From assembly GCA_036785325.1 (NCBI GenBank), contig JAXIVH010000015.1:3957340-4021339 (forward strand): a stretch of 64,000 nt of DNA, read 5' to 3'. Source of the stretch: Urophycis tenuis (taxonomy: Eukaryota; Chordata; Actinopteri; Gadiformes; Phycidae). Below are positions 35,815 through 47,130 of the stretch, one piece after another. The first letter of the stretch is position 1. Each line of letters starts with the position of its first letter. Position numbers and translations under genes: made by a program. Below the pieces are notes generated by a model, which did not search any database, was not told where the DNA came from, and saw only the letters and a program-made list of their open reading frames with translations.

Positions 35815-36422
35815 CCCTAGACCAACAGGTACTAGAACAGGTACTAGACCAGACCAGGTACTACACCAGGCACTAGACCAGACCAAGTAATAGACCAGGT
35901 ACTAAATTAGGTACTACACCAAACCAGGTACTAGACCAGAGACTAAAACAGATACTAGACCATAACCTAGACCAGAAGTACTAGATCAGGTACTAAACCA
36001 GACCTCGTACCAGACCAGGTACTATTCCAAACCATGTACTATTCAAGACCAGGTCCTAGACCAGGTATGAGACCAGTTACTAGACCAGACCAGGTCCTAG
36101 AACAGGTACTAGATAGTACACCAGACCAGATCCTAGACCATGTACTAGTTCAAGGTGATAGACCAGACCAAGTACTGGATCATATAGTTAGCACGAACAA
36201 TGTTATCTCTTTAGAGGGGAGAGAGGAGAAAGAGGGGAGAGAGGAGAGGAGAGAGAGGAGAGAGAGGAGAGGAGAGAGGGGGAGAGAGGAGAGGAGAGGA
36301 GAGAGGGGGGGGGGGGGGGAGAGAGAGGAGAGGAGAGAGGGGACAGGGGACAAAAGAGTTTTGTTAGATTATTGACCTCATTCAGTGTTGGTAACAACAC
36401 TGAACAACACCCCCCCCCCCCC

Positions 36423-36453
<31 letters not shown>

Positions 36454-36475
36454 ACATACACACACACGCACTGTT
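35815..36475. repeat. GGTACTAGACCAGACCA repeats, purine tract, poly-C/(CA)n
   Basis: Degenerate ACCAGGTACTAGACCAGACC repeats at 35815-36185. A GAGAGAGGAGAGGAGA tract with a G run lies at 36215-36350, and poly-C with (CA)n at about 36410-36470. Confidence 0.88.
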
Positions 36476-37782
36476 GTTGGGTCAGGGGCGAACACCTTTG
36501 TGTCGCCATGATGTTTTGCCAGCATTGGTGTGGGCCCAAAACAACAACACACCACCATGCACAACACAACACTATACAACTCTCTTCAAACACCACACAA
36601 TTACACACCCACACCACAACGCTATGCTACGACACAACAACACTTCCCACACTACAACACTACACAACACTAGACCTGGACCTCCATGCTGTCCCCAGGG
36701 AATCCAAACCAAACTCTGCCTTCTCTCACACTGCTGCAACACGGAGGACTCTGCCCAAATGCCCCCCATTCAAAGTGAACAACAGCCATGGATCTCCTGA
36801 AAAGCTGCACAACTTCCTTACCTGTCCTGATATTTACACTTTACTTGTCTTTACGCGTGTGTGAGCCAGACGTGTCTTTACACGTGTGTGAGCCACGTTA
36901 TTGCAGAGCTGGTAGTTTGGCTTTTAAGTGAGCTGGTTGACAACTCACTTCCAGAACCACCCCAAAATCAATGTGGACCACCCCAAATTTTCCCTCTTTC
37001 CCTCTTCAATCTTTGTTTTTCTACAGTATCATTAGTTAAGGTCATTCAAAGTTACCTTTAAAAGAAGTAAAACGTAATACAGAATGCACCCACCAACAAT
37101 TAGGCCTTACAGGCTAGAACTGTCAGGTTTACAGTTACGCGTTTCACATAGATGAATATAGGGTTTTCAGTTCATCATAGATGGATACAGAGTTTAGGGG
37201 GAAAGGGATGGGGGGGCTTTTTGAAAGAGGAGTACAGACTACTGCCACCTGCTGGTCGTCCTCTCACACAGGTACGTGCGTGCTAGCTGGCCCTTGACTA
37301 GTCGTTGCGGTGTTCCAGACACAGGCAAGCAAAGAAACGCAACACTGGGCTCGTTCTCTGATGTTGGTTTGACTGCATGCGTGAAATGGGCTGAAGGGCC
37401 ATATGCCAGAGGGATATCCCCCCAGTTCAACAGGACCACTGCAGGGGCGCGGGGCGCCTGGGAGAGAAAGAGGAGAGAAACGTGGTCAGATAGAATGAGA
37501 GGGAGGGCAAGGAAGGAATATTAGACAACTTGCAGATTCTATTTCTATTATTTTACTTTCCCGCCCCTCTCTGGTTTACTTTGAAAATTCAAGTGAAAGA
37601 AACCCTTTTGAGACAAAGGTGGGGGAGGTTCCTGGGGCTGTTGGGTTACAGGTGCTGGGAGGAGTACGTGAGGGAAACGCGGACAGGAGCACCTTATACA
37701 TGGGGCTGCCACGTGCCTCCAATTTAAGCAAGTAATTTAAGTAAGTTTTTATTTCACTCGTCTCCATCTCCCATCATCATAT
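36476..37782. other. no recognised gene
   Basis: Begins with ACAACACTACACAACAC-type simple sequence to about 36670; the rest is unremarkable. Confidence 0.5.
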
Positions 37783-38590
37783 CTTACAGCCAAGGGCGTC
37801 AGTTTGTTTTTAGAAGTGGTGGGGACAATAACCATAAGCTTGAGTGTGGTTTGAAAAGTGCTGGGTACCCTTATGTAAGCTATTCATAAGGGTTCAGTGC
37901 TGCATTACAATATGCTCTACAGTGTATTGTCAGGTGTTGAAAATCCTATTCGAACAATAAAAGTTGAAAACCGCAGTTTGTGTTTTGACTTGTTTTGCAA
38001 AATAGCATTGGAAACACCAGTAGGCCTATTGGCTCGGGATACGTAATACTAATACACATAGGACAAAGAACAGTGTTGGCAATTTAACACTTCTCTTGAC
38101 ATCAACAAAGTTTACCAGACAAACAATGCCAGACTGTAAAGGGGGTACGAAATGAAACGAGATGCTGAGCATCAGCCTTTGGAAGAAGAGCAAGGGCTAA
38201 AACAATCATAGCTTAGGACTGTGGGTAACCTTAGACCAGGTCATCATGAGCAAACAAAACCAGCAACAAAGTTTACGTTAACCAATTTCTTATCTTATGT
38301 GGCCCTCCACATGCAGGCTATATGATGTATATATCCATATCGTTATCCAGTGTCACAAACATGCTTTTTACAGGAAGCAAAAGGACCGGCAATTTTCTGA
38401 ATAAAAATGTCAATTTTGGCTGTCTGTCTTGAAAATGAATTAAGCCACTTCTCCATTATAACGCTATGTACAGACAGCACATGTTTACCCTCCTCCCCCC
38501 TCCCCCTTGCGATGACGTTAAATATAATTTAACAAATTATACAAACAACAAAAAAGGCTTAAGTCGCAAGGCTATTTAACTGGATCCATA

Positions 38591-38650
38591 ATGTTTAAGA
38601 GAAAAGCTGGAACCGATATCAGATCCTTTTTCAGCAGGCAAAAATGTGCT
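38591..38650 (+). pseudogene. possible transposase first exon within the hAT element
   Basis: ATG opens MFKRKAGTDIRSFFSRQKCA, followed by GTAAGT, a consensus donor. Short basic starts of this kind (KRKAGTDIRSFF) resemble the N-termini of hAT/ZMYM-type transposases. Without a downstream exon it can only be a relic. Confidence 0.5.
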
Positions 38651-38996
38651 GTAAGTGCAGAGAAACCTACAAATGACCTTGTTTTACGATGTTTGATATT
38701 AACTTCTGTTAACTGCTAGTTCTCATCTATTGCTAATCTTAATGGTTAGCGAGCAGTAACACCGCAGTTAGCTACATGGCTCTAGCTACCGTCTATGCTT
38801 TGGCTACTACAAATTTCTTCCACTTTTATTGGTGAGTGGAATACCTTTTGTACAGTAGCGATGGTTTCTAGTTTTCCATATACATATATACAACTCAAGT
38901 TAATTCCATGATATTGCGTTAGCCATTGCAAGTACTAGAAGTCATAAAAGCTATGGAAGATATTAACCAGGTTAAAGCTAGTATAATCATTGGGTT

Positions 38997-39204
38997 GTCC
39001 ATGCAAAGCATGAACTAAGTGTGGCAAGAAACAAAGGCGCACTCATTGAGCCCTTGGTCCAACCCAAGGTCATCCTCTGGTTCACCCCATGTTATCTCTT
39101 GTCCATGCAAAGCATGAACTAAGTGTTGCAAGAAACAAAGGCGCACTCATTGAGCCCTTGATTCAACCCAAGGTTCATCCTCTGGTTCACCCCATGTTAT
39201 CTCT
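38997..39204. repeat. 104-bp tandem duplication inside the hAT element
   Basis: GTCCATGCAAAGCATGAACT and the following 84 bases occur twice head to tail at 38997 and 39101, with a few differences. Confidence 0.92.
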
Positions 39205-39917
39205 AAGGTGTCTGCTTGAATGCTTAGAAGTGGTCAGAACAGACATGGGGAGGATGGGCTGACTGTATGATATGTGGTGATGGGTTCCAGCAGTAAAGGG
39301 AGGAAGGGCCATTTCTGTATGGCATAGAATGTTCAAGGTGATGACGTCATGTTTGGAAAACAGGACAAAAAGGGGCACACAGGGGATGTGCGGGAGTTCT
39401 TTGTCAAACCAACTCAGATTTTGTTGTTATTTCTTGCAAGTGATAATAAAGTCTTTTTTGTCATTCAAACTGCGGCCTCCCAGAACCCTCTTACTTTTGT
39501 TAAGATATGTGCTAAGATATGTGTATAGCCACCACAAAGCTAGCCTCCCAAGTTCACCGTTCTCTCATGGACACAATGTTCGATCTGAATGCGCCACCAT
39601 TGGAATGCACCTACACCGCTGTCATTTTACATGCCATGTTTCTACAGTGGCTCACAGACAGTTGACAAATCACGACTAGATACCAAATTGCGTTTTTCAC
39701 ATGTTTGCAACCTGCAGATTTAACACTAGATGTCCCTGTATGATTATCGCCTATCGCATGATTTAGACTTGACGGTTTCGGTTGAGTATGTGGGGATTTT
39801 TTCAGTCGCAATTGGTTTACACATTTTTTAAAGTGGTGGGGACCAAATTCAAATTATAAATAGTGGTGGGGACATGTCCCCACCGTCCCCCCCGTAATCT
39901 ACGCCTATGCTTACAGC

Positions 39918-39967
39918 CTAGAGCCGTAAATCGTAGTAGCATATGCTACTTAAAGTAAGGCTGAGCA

Positions 39968-40046
<79 letters not shown>

Positions 40047-40171
40047 TGTCTCTCGCACTGTTCAAACTGACTGCAACTATACTTCACATTCCTCCTTCAA
40101 CGTCTTCTGACAGATTGAAGTAAGTAATTAAGAAGTAATTAATTAAGTAATTAAGTGAGACACATGAAGCT

Positions 40172-40240
<69 letters not shown>

Positions 40241-40959
40241 CGGTCCTAGAGCACCACCTTATGGCACCTCTGGAGAAGAATGCTTCGAAGCGCAGCAGTT
40301 GGTGGTGTTATAATCTCACAGCTGTGATTTAATTGCCATATGCCTGAAGTGAGCTATGTCTTTTATGAAACAGTCACCAACTCTGACAAAAATTAGTGCA
40401 GTACATTTGTTTCATTGTGTACCCTTAAATAGCTACTATGATTACCAGGGCACAACTACCCAGAGTCAGGGGGGCATGCAGGAACAATGTTGGTGCCCCC
40501 GTGCCGGACATCATCATGTATGGGCTTTAAATAGTAAAGGTTTATTTTTAAGTGTTTCAGCCACTGCAGGCCTACCATGATTCTAAATAGTTATATCGTA
40601 CTTAAATACACACATATATATTATATATACTATTAACAATGTTAACAATATATATGTATACAATGTATACAATGTATACAATATATAATATTCCATTTAA
40701 CATTCACTGTGATATATTTATATATTTATTAGTTTCTATTATAGTTTGTACGGGTATATTAGCTTACACTTAAGTTGAGTAACTAAGTATAAGCTAATAT
40801 AACGAAATGTTAGGCTAGTTGGTTTTTATTTATTTTATTTATTTAGTTAGTTGGTAGTTAGTTAGTTGGTTTATAAGTTACTCTAGTTTATTGTTATATT
40901 GTTGTTAATTGGTTATATTAGGGCATATTTTATTTTATTTTATTTTAGGTATATTTTAT
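39918..40959. other. two (CT)n tracts and AT-rich DNA
   Basis: (CT)n at about 39971-40054 and 40177-40237; AT-rich TATATA and TTAGTTAGTTGG words at 40610-40960. No gene recognised. Confidence 0.7.
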
Positions 40960-41062
40960 TTTATTGTGTACATTTCTTTTCCTTCTTTGTTTTGATCTGT
41001 TGCAAAATAATTTCCCTCGGGATGAACAAAGTCTCTTGAATCTTGAATCTTGAATCTTGAAC
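40960..41062 (+). mobile_element. LINE/SINE 3'-end relic with TCTTGAA tail
   Basis: AATTTCCCTCGGGATGAACA then AAGTC followed by four TCTTGAA units. The CCCTCGGGAT...AAAG end plus terminal tandem repeat is the signature of a CR1/Rex1-type 3' end. Confidence 0.6.
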
Positions 41063-41559
41063 AAAAAACAAACACAAATTGACAAACATTAACATTGTCA
41101 TGGTAACCAATGCAACATAGCAAAAGTAAGCCTACAAACAAAGATCCTTTAGAACCCTCTCTGTTCACAATAATGTAGCTTATGTAACAATGCTGCTACC
41201 AAATATTGTGTGTGTGCTCTTTAGTTGCTACTAAATTGTAACACGGCGTGCCTTTGCATTTGCCCATGTATCTAGTATTGCATCAAATGAAATAGTTTCT
41301 ACTACACTGCTTTAGCTTGCTGTACAATCTCTCCACAGAGGCAACTGTCATAGGCAGAGCCAGGCACAAATCACTGCTCACTGCTCATACCTCCCAGCTC
41401 AGCGCTCAAGGTGCCCCCGCTCCCTGTTCTCTGTCAACATTCTGCCGAGGTGAATGCATATATTGTGTGTTTCAAGTGTGGCATAAAGAGAAATAAAGCA
41501 AGAGCCTGTTGGGTAGATGAGTATACGCAATTAAGACCAGTGTTGATAGATAAGACAAG
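41063..41559. other. no recognised feature
   Basis: Unremarkable sequence between the retroelement tail and the Copia fragment. Confidence 0.5.
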
Positions 41560-41935
41560 CACAAGGCCCGTTATGTAGCCAAAGGATACAGTCAAAAGAT
41601 GGGCATGGATTATGAGGAGACAGTCTCACCCACTGCTAACTTGACTAGTGGAAGAGTGTTGTGTTGTGTGTAAGAGTGTTGTTAGCTTCTTGTGTTTACA
41701 CAAGAGAAAGAAAATGACATGGTGATTGTTGATGATGTGATTATTGCTGCCAGTGATGAAAATGCACAGAGGAAGGTGAAAAAGATGCTTACGGCAAAGT
41801 TTAAAATTAAAGATTTGGGTCAATTAAAAATGTCCTTGGTATTAACTTGAACCATTGTAATGGATGTGTAAAAATGTCACAGAAGGGAAATGTTGAGAAA
41901 ATGTTGGAGAGGTTTAACATGCACAAAACTTGAAT
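41560..41935 (+). pseudogene. Copia-type reverse transcriptase remnant
   Basis: 41563-41640 reads KARYVAKGYSQKMGMDYEET then VSPTAN, a hallmark of Ty1/Copia polymerase. After an internal deletion, 41710-41822 reads ENDMVIVDDVIIAASDENAQ with IVDD in place of the usual YVDD active site. A frameshift then leads to VLGINLNHCNGCVKMSQKGN. Deleted and frameshifted, it is a dead fragment. Confidence 0.88.
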
Positions 41936-42252
41936 TACACTGATGATGTAGAGAAAATGTGTGATGCCAGGAAATACAGATAATTTTTTTACAGTGAACG
42001 TTTTACAGTGTCATAAAACCATGTGTGTGCAACAATAAATTATTTTCTTCCATTTTGGATTCCCACAAATGAGTGTTGGGCAGTTCATTAGCCTCCGTGT
42101 CCCAATGTAACTGGGTATGTATGAGTCTCTGCAACACAATCTTATGAGATAGAGTGCCTACTATAGCCTGTTAGTCCTATAAAATGTTATATAACATTAA
42201 GGAAATGCAGAAATGATTTAGAAACGCACAGCAGCAGCTACATATTAGTCTG
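41936..42252. other. no recognised feature
   Basis: Between the Copia remnant and the left arm of the next element; nothing supported. Confidence 0.5.
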
Positions 42253-43076
42253 GTTGCCAGCCCATAGAGCCCCATTGTGGACCCGGAAATGTTGAGTACA
42301 CCAAAGTTTTATGATATAAATATGTAGTATGGGTCCCCAGCATGCAGAAACTGCCGGATGCTGATTTGCTATGTGTGGCAAGTTAATGAATTAGCATACA
42401 TTAGCATAATCACCTATATTGATCCTATCATAGGAGCTGCTTGGCCAAGCTATACAATGTTAGTATGTTTTTAGTGGTTACTGGGGATGCTGAGTCCATT
42501 TCTTATTTAAAAACATTCTAATGGGCATTCTAAAATATTTGATTATTGATCTTAAATTCATTTTCATTGTAAAATAGATTTTGATGTAATTTACATTCAC
42601 AATTCATAATTTACATTCACAATTCACACTAATGCACATTGGTGTGAATGTTGAAACATTATATTTGTTCAAATGTCTTCAGGTCTGCTTGTCATTTTTT
42701 GCTGCAAAACAGTGTCCTGGACCTTTGATAGTCGCTTAATCTGCAATCTGCTAGCCAGCAAGTTAAAGGCCTTGATTAGCACGTCTCTTAACGTTCCACA
42801 GCTAGGCTAGATGGTATCTGTTAAGGCGCGCTCAGACTGAGAACGATACCTAAAAGGATAAACAATGTTAGCATCCACTATTAAAAAAATGATACGGAAA
42901 GCCTCTCCTCATGTTGATGAATGTGATTGCTATCATTACACTTTCCAACATCTTTCTGAAAGTCAGTCTGGAAGTGATTCCCAACGATATCTTTCTTCGT
43001 TGTCGTAACTGTGCGTTCAGACCTTTTTTTTTTTGTGGCTGATCATCACCACTAATCGAGATGGATCACCTGGCAT

Positions 43077-43646
43077 TTGCGTGAAATGCAGCTTCCTGCT
43101 ACAGCAAAAGATGACCTTCTCACTGGAAGTCATGTTTGCCGCCACTCTGATGGTGCACCTGCAGTGAGTGCAGATATGTTTGAGGAGCAGACATACATCA
43201 GACAAGGGAAGGGTGTTGGGGGCATGAAGGGCATTTCCACCAACCCTGAGCAGGTTGCCATGTGGATCAAATCTTTTGGATTCTGCCCCCATCTGTCCCA
43301 GTCCCCGGATGAGATGTACACTGATACAGCAGCAATAAATAAGACAGTGTCCAACAGACATATAGAGGAGGGTCAGGTACAGTGGGAGTTGGATGCTGAT
43401 GACCGGGCAAAACACAGTATGCTTCGGGAAAACTCCAACCCACGTACCACAGAGAGTACTACACTCCACCACATTATAAATGGCCAGGTGGCAGAAGACA
43501 AAGTAAATGCACAAGATACATTGAAGATTGGCCAGGACATGAATGCGATGTTCTCTTCATCACTTCTTTCATGCACCCATCTCAAAAAAAGGTGGTGACA
43601 ATGAAATTTAAGATGGGGGGGAGTAAAGGTCAGTGGGAAGGTTGTA
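43077..43646 (+). pseudogene. fish multi-copy gene remnant, N-terminal part
   Basis: Encodes ...GKGVGGMKGISTNPEQVAMW then SPDEMYTDTAAINKTVSNRH and HHIINGQVAEDKVNAQDTLK. These resemble long uncharacterised proteins highly repeated in fish genomes (GGLVGIT..N.., NGQVAPDTVN motifs). The frame shifts after position 43598, and codons for VSGKVVEE (43629-43652 region) run into the SINE insertion. Function of the family is unknown. Confidence 0.65.
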
Positions 43647-43932
43647 GAAGAAGAATTACTCTTTTGATCCCGCGAGGGAAATTAGGTCTTTGCATTTAAC
43701 CCAATCGTAAATTAGTGAAACACTCAGAACACAGTGATGGTGAGGCACACAGTGAGGTGAAGCACACACTTAAACCCGATGCAGTGAGCTGCCTGCAACA
43801 GCGGCGCTCGGGGAGCAGTGAGGGGTTAGGTGCCTTGCTCAAGGGCACTTCAGCCGTACTGGTCGGGGTTCGAACCGGCACCCCTCCGGTTACAAGTCCG
43901 AAGCCCAAACCAGTAGGCCGCAGCTGCCCCCC
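43647..43932 (-). mobile_element. tRNA-headed SINE inserted in the gene remnant
   Basis: Minus strand: GGGGGGCAGCTGCGGCCTAC head, B box GGTTCGAACCCC, body CTTGAGCAAGGCACCTAACC. The LINE-like 3' end reads TAATTTCCCTCGCGGGATCA. Flanks GAAGGTTGTA (43637-43646) and GAAATTGTA (43933-43941) look like a decayed target duplication. This is a different family from the 22462 type. The host reading frame resumes on the other side. Confidence 0.82.
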
Positions 43933-44349
43933 GAAATTGTATGTGACCTTGAAGCATTGTTTGCTCGGCTGTTGGTGGTGGGAAGTCAGAGAAAGATGAA
44001 GCTCTCTGCTCTCTTTGAATATGAGCTTGGTCCAGTCCCATCTTCCATCATTGATGAATATGGATGCCTCAGAAAGGGTAATAAGTCAGTGATTGTCCAG
44101 CAGCTTGGAGTTCTTGTCCACAATCCAAACCCACCAGATGTTATTGTGGATGCATCTCAGCTCATCTATCATCTGGTTTGGCCATTGCCAGGGACTCTGG
44201 AAGATCCTGCAGCCAGCATGGGATGCCGACTTAATTGTAACAGCACCAAGACTTTTGTGATCTTTGACAGTATTCTCAGGTCTCAGCCAAAGATCACACG
44301 AGACAGAGAAGCTCAGGGGAGAGCTCAAAAGAATACAAACTCTCCCTAA
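43933..44349 (+). pseudogene. fish multi-copy gene remnant, PIN-like segment
   Basis: Continues the same protein after the SINE: CDLEALFARLLVVGSQRKMK, YELGPVPSSIIDEYGCLRKG, DVIVDASQLIYHLVWPLPGT and KTFVIFDSIL. DASQLIYHLVWP...VIFD resembles the start of a FEN1/XPG-type PIN-like nuclease fold (inference). Terminated by a stop after a frameshift near 44345. Confidence 0.7.
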
Positions 44350-44362
44350 CTATGACTAAGTC

Positions 44363-44660
44363 ATGAAAAACAAGAGCAACAAGCAAAGGTCGGGGGATCT
44401 TCTTTGCACATACAAAATAGGAGAACACATCATGATGGTCAACAAAACAGTATCGTCACTCATGATGAAGCTGACATCTCCATGGTATTTGTTAGATGCA
44501 TTGAGGTGTGGGGCTACAACGTTCCGCATTCTCAGTGATGACACTGTTTGATCAAACACTGTTTGTTTGTACCGTGAGTGTTTTAAACTCATGGCTGATT
44601 GGTGTTGGAAGGCTGGTATCAAATATAACCTGCAAATGGAGAAATGGGACAATTGTCAAC
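44363..44660 (+). pseudogene. fish multi-copy gene remnant, ILSDDT segment
   Basis: KNKSNKQRSGDLLCTYKIGE, LLDALRCGATTFRILSDDTV and, after a frame break, LMADWCWKAGIKYNLQMEKW correspond to the family's ..ALRCGATTIRILSDDTDVFV.. and ..QMEKW.. motifs. The downstream conserved HALSGCDT and Cys-rich tail of the family are absent, so this copy is 3' deleted before the right inverted arm. Confidence 0.68.
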
Positions 44661-44910
44661 ATAAACTGTTGAGAAGCTATAGGTTCTTAACTGTTTCTGT
44701 GGAGAATTGTCCCATAGGTGACCAATGCCGTTCCATTGTGGCTGCATGCCCTCTCTGGATGTGATACCACCCCCTATCCTGCAGGGAAAGGGACATGTAC
44801 AGATCAAAATAGCAGTGCTTGGCAGTGTCTGCATGCTGGGGACCAATACTATGTATTTGTATCATAAAACTTTGGTGTACTCAACATTTCCGGGTTCACC
44901 TTTCTGGCAA

Positions 44911-46431
44911 ATATTTGGAATTGTTTTATTTATTTATTTATTTATTTTTTATTTTACCATCGCTTTAGCGCCCCCTGGCGCGGCGGTCCTATGCGCCGCA
45001 TGTAATGCATACCCACTTTTTGCGCCACTGATAATTACTAGAACTATGACTGATTATGGTAAAACACTACTAATAATGAGGAAAAACGATATGCCTTGGC
45101 TCCTGGAGCTAACCTGCTGTGGGCCAGCTTGGCTCCAGGTGGGGCTAACAGCTTGCGCTGCCTGTATTCTGACTTTCCCGGTTAACCTCAAAATCTAGCT
45201 GCTTGAAACAGGACGTCAGGTTATAATCTGAAATCTGGAAGTAATCTGGGTCAGGATCAGGTGTGTTTATACTGTCAAGGAAATGATTCAGTTTCAGGTG
45301 TGTATAAAATCTGGCATAAAGTGTGTTAATACTGTTGAGGAGCTCATTCACAATCAGGTGTTTGTATACTAGAATCTGGTCCAGGAACACGTGTATTCAT
45401 AATCAGATTCAGGATAATTTAAAGACAAATTCTAATATTTAAAGACTGTTTAAAGACACATTCTGGTGCTGCAAGACAAATTCTACTATTCAAAGTCACA
45501 TACCGTTTTAAGACACATTCTAGTGTTTCAAGATATTCTACTGTTTAAAGTGTTTTTCAGTGATTGTATTCTACTGAATACACTCAGCAAACGAGGGTTA
45601 GATAGTCAGGAATGTTGACCCACCAAACTGACATAACAAGATGCAATTATGCTTCACTTTCCTCCTCCAACATCTTCTGACTCCTTGGGTGTCTCTCCCT
45701 CTCTCTCTATCTCCCTCTCTCTCCCATCCTTTCTCTACCACTCTCTGTCTCTCCCCTTCTCTTTCGCAGCTATAACAGTAAACACTGTGTTGTACAGAAA
45801 TAAGCATATTTAATTCAATAAATTGGCTTGAAAAATTGGTGAAGCATGTAGCGGTCAATTGACTTGTTTTACTGCCCAGATCTCCCCGATCTTGAAATGC
45901 AGGTATGCACTGATCTCCCACATTTGTGACATCACTGCTGGGGGCTCCGGGGAAACCTGTTACCCCACCATCTGCATGTTAATTACACCTGTTTTCTCGT
46001 CCAATTAGAGCCTCGCTGTGGAAACGATGCATTTTACGGAGAGCTGTCGAAGACAAAGATTTCAAATAAAACAAATGTTTTAGCTTCAGGTGTTTAGACT
46101 GAAGGAAGTTTTCTGGGAAGAGCTGCCTTCTTCTGCCCTCAAACACAGGTAGGACCCCCGAACACAGAGGACCACCCACTCTTCGACCTGAGAGGAGTGT
46201 GTGTGGCGCAGTCCCACGCTGGTTTTACAGCTCGTCTGGTCTTGGGGTGAACACCAACAGCAGCCTGCGGCTCATCATGGAGAGTGCTTCAGAGTCTTGG
46301 GTCGATGTTGTGGAAAAAAACTCATCCCATCAGAAGGGAGGTCCGGCGTGGGAGACGACAGTGAGCGCTGAATGAAATCAATCGAGGTGCCAGATTAAAC
46401 CAAAACATCAATTCTTTAATATTAAGTGCAT
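44911..46431. other. no recognised gene
   Basis: A TTTATTTATTTA run lies at about 44930-44955. AGCGCCCCCTGGCGCGGCGG at about 44969-44990 is a short GC-rich inverted motif. Reiterated TTTAAAGACACATTCT words lie at 45405-45560 and CTCTCTC runs at about 45690-45770. Nothing else supported. Confidence 0.5.
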
Positions 46432-46542
46432 ACATGCATACATACATACATACATACATACATACATACATACATACGTACATACGTACATACGTACATA
46501 CGTACATACATACATACATACATACATACATACATACATACA
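46432..46542. repeat. (CATA)n/(CATACGTA)n microsatellite
   Basis: About 27 CATA units, the central ones alternating with CGTA. Confidence 0.95.
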
Positions 46543-47130
46543 ATACAGCTTTCCCAGAAATGCGCCCCAAATATTGTTGGCCGGCCCCTTTTAAAGGGTA
46601 AGGTAAATAACTCTGAAGGTAAAGATGACCCAGACAGGGACATTGGAATATTTAAGTTAGGATAGACACCACCACGTTCTTTCCCGCTCTTTCAGATGAG
46701 ATACAGAGTCTCTGCTCGTTCCCAAAGCCTTGAGACAACCAGAGGCCCCAGATCTTCCGTGAACCAAACAGCTCAGGGCACGGGGTCGAGGCCTGCATCC
46801 CGCAACTTGTGGCGTGTCACGTTCACAATGGCATTGGGGAGTGTCGGTCAAACGTTAGGCCCACCACTTGGGCTGTACCTAGGTATTCACACATAGAAAA
46901 AACAAGTATATAAATCATGCATGCGTTGTGCACAAATCAGATAACTTGCATGTAGTATAAGTGCTCAAAAAAGTATCCGTGCTCACAAGGATGATAAGGA
47001 GAAAAAGGCCTGTGGGTTCATTTTCCATCACATTGACTAGTTTAGCTGCTTTCCATCCACCATGAAATGACTCCTTGAAATTCAAGTTGCTGGTCCCGGT
47101 CTTTGCTTTAATGTATTTTTATTTTCCGAT
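46543..47130. other. no recognised feature
   Basis: Unremarkable sequence before the actin pseudogene. Confidence 0.5.

Larger units (their letters stand above)
37791..39909. mobile_element. hAT DNA transposon, internally deleted (2.1 kb)
   Basis: Ends are CAAGGGCGTCAGTTTG at the left and, inverted, CATAGGCGTAGATTACG at the right. Both are followed inward by GTGGTGGGGACA-type sequence. It is flanked by a perfect 8-base target duplication, CTTACAGC, at 37783-37790 and 39910-39917. The 8-base duplication and CA(R)GGCGT ends identify hAT. A possible transposase first exon remains at 38591-38650. No catalytic region was found, so the copy is non-autonomous. Confidence 0.9.
42253..44910 (+). mobile_element. 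candidate inverted-repeat element carrying an uncharacterised fish gene family
   Basis: Left arm 42253-42360 and right arm 44818-44910 are imperfect inverted repeats (GGAAATGTTGAGTACACCAA, GTCCCCAGCATGCAGA and others shared). They enclose a broken gene of a multi-copy fish protein family (43077-44660), transcribed on the plus strand. Outer ends and target duplication are not clear: TTGCCAG is shared, and the right arm is about 12 bases shorter there. I know of no accepted transposase class for this family, so mobility is inferred from the inverted repeats. Confidence 0.6.
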
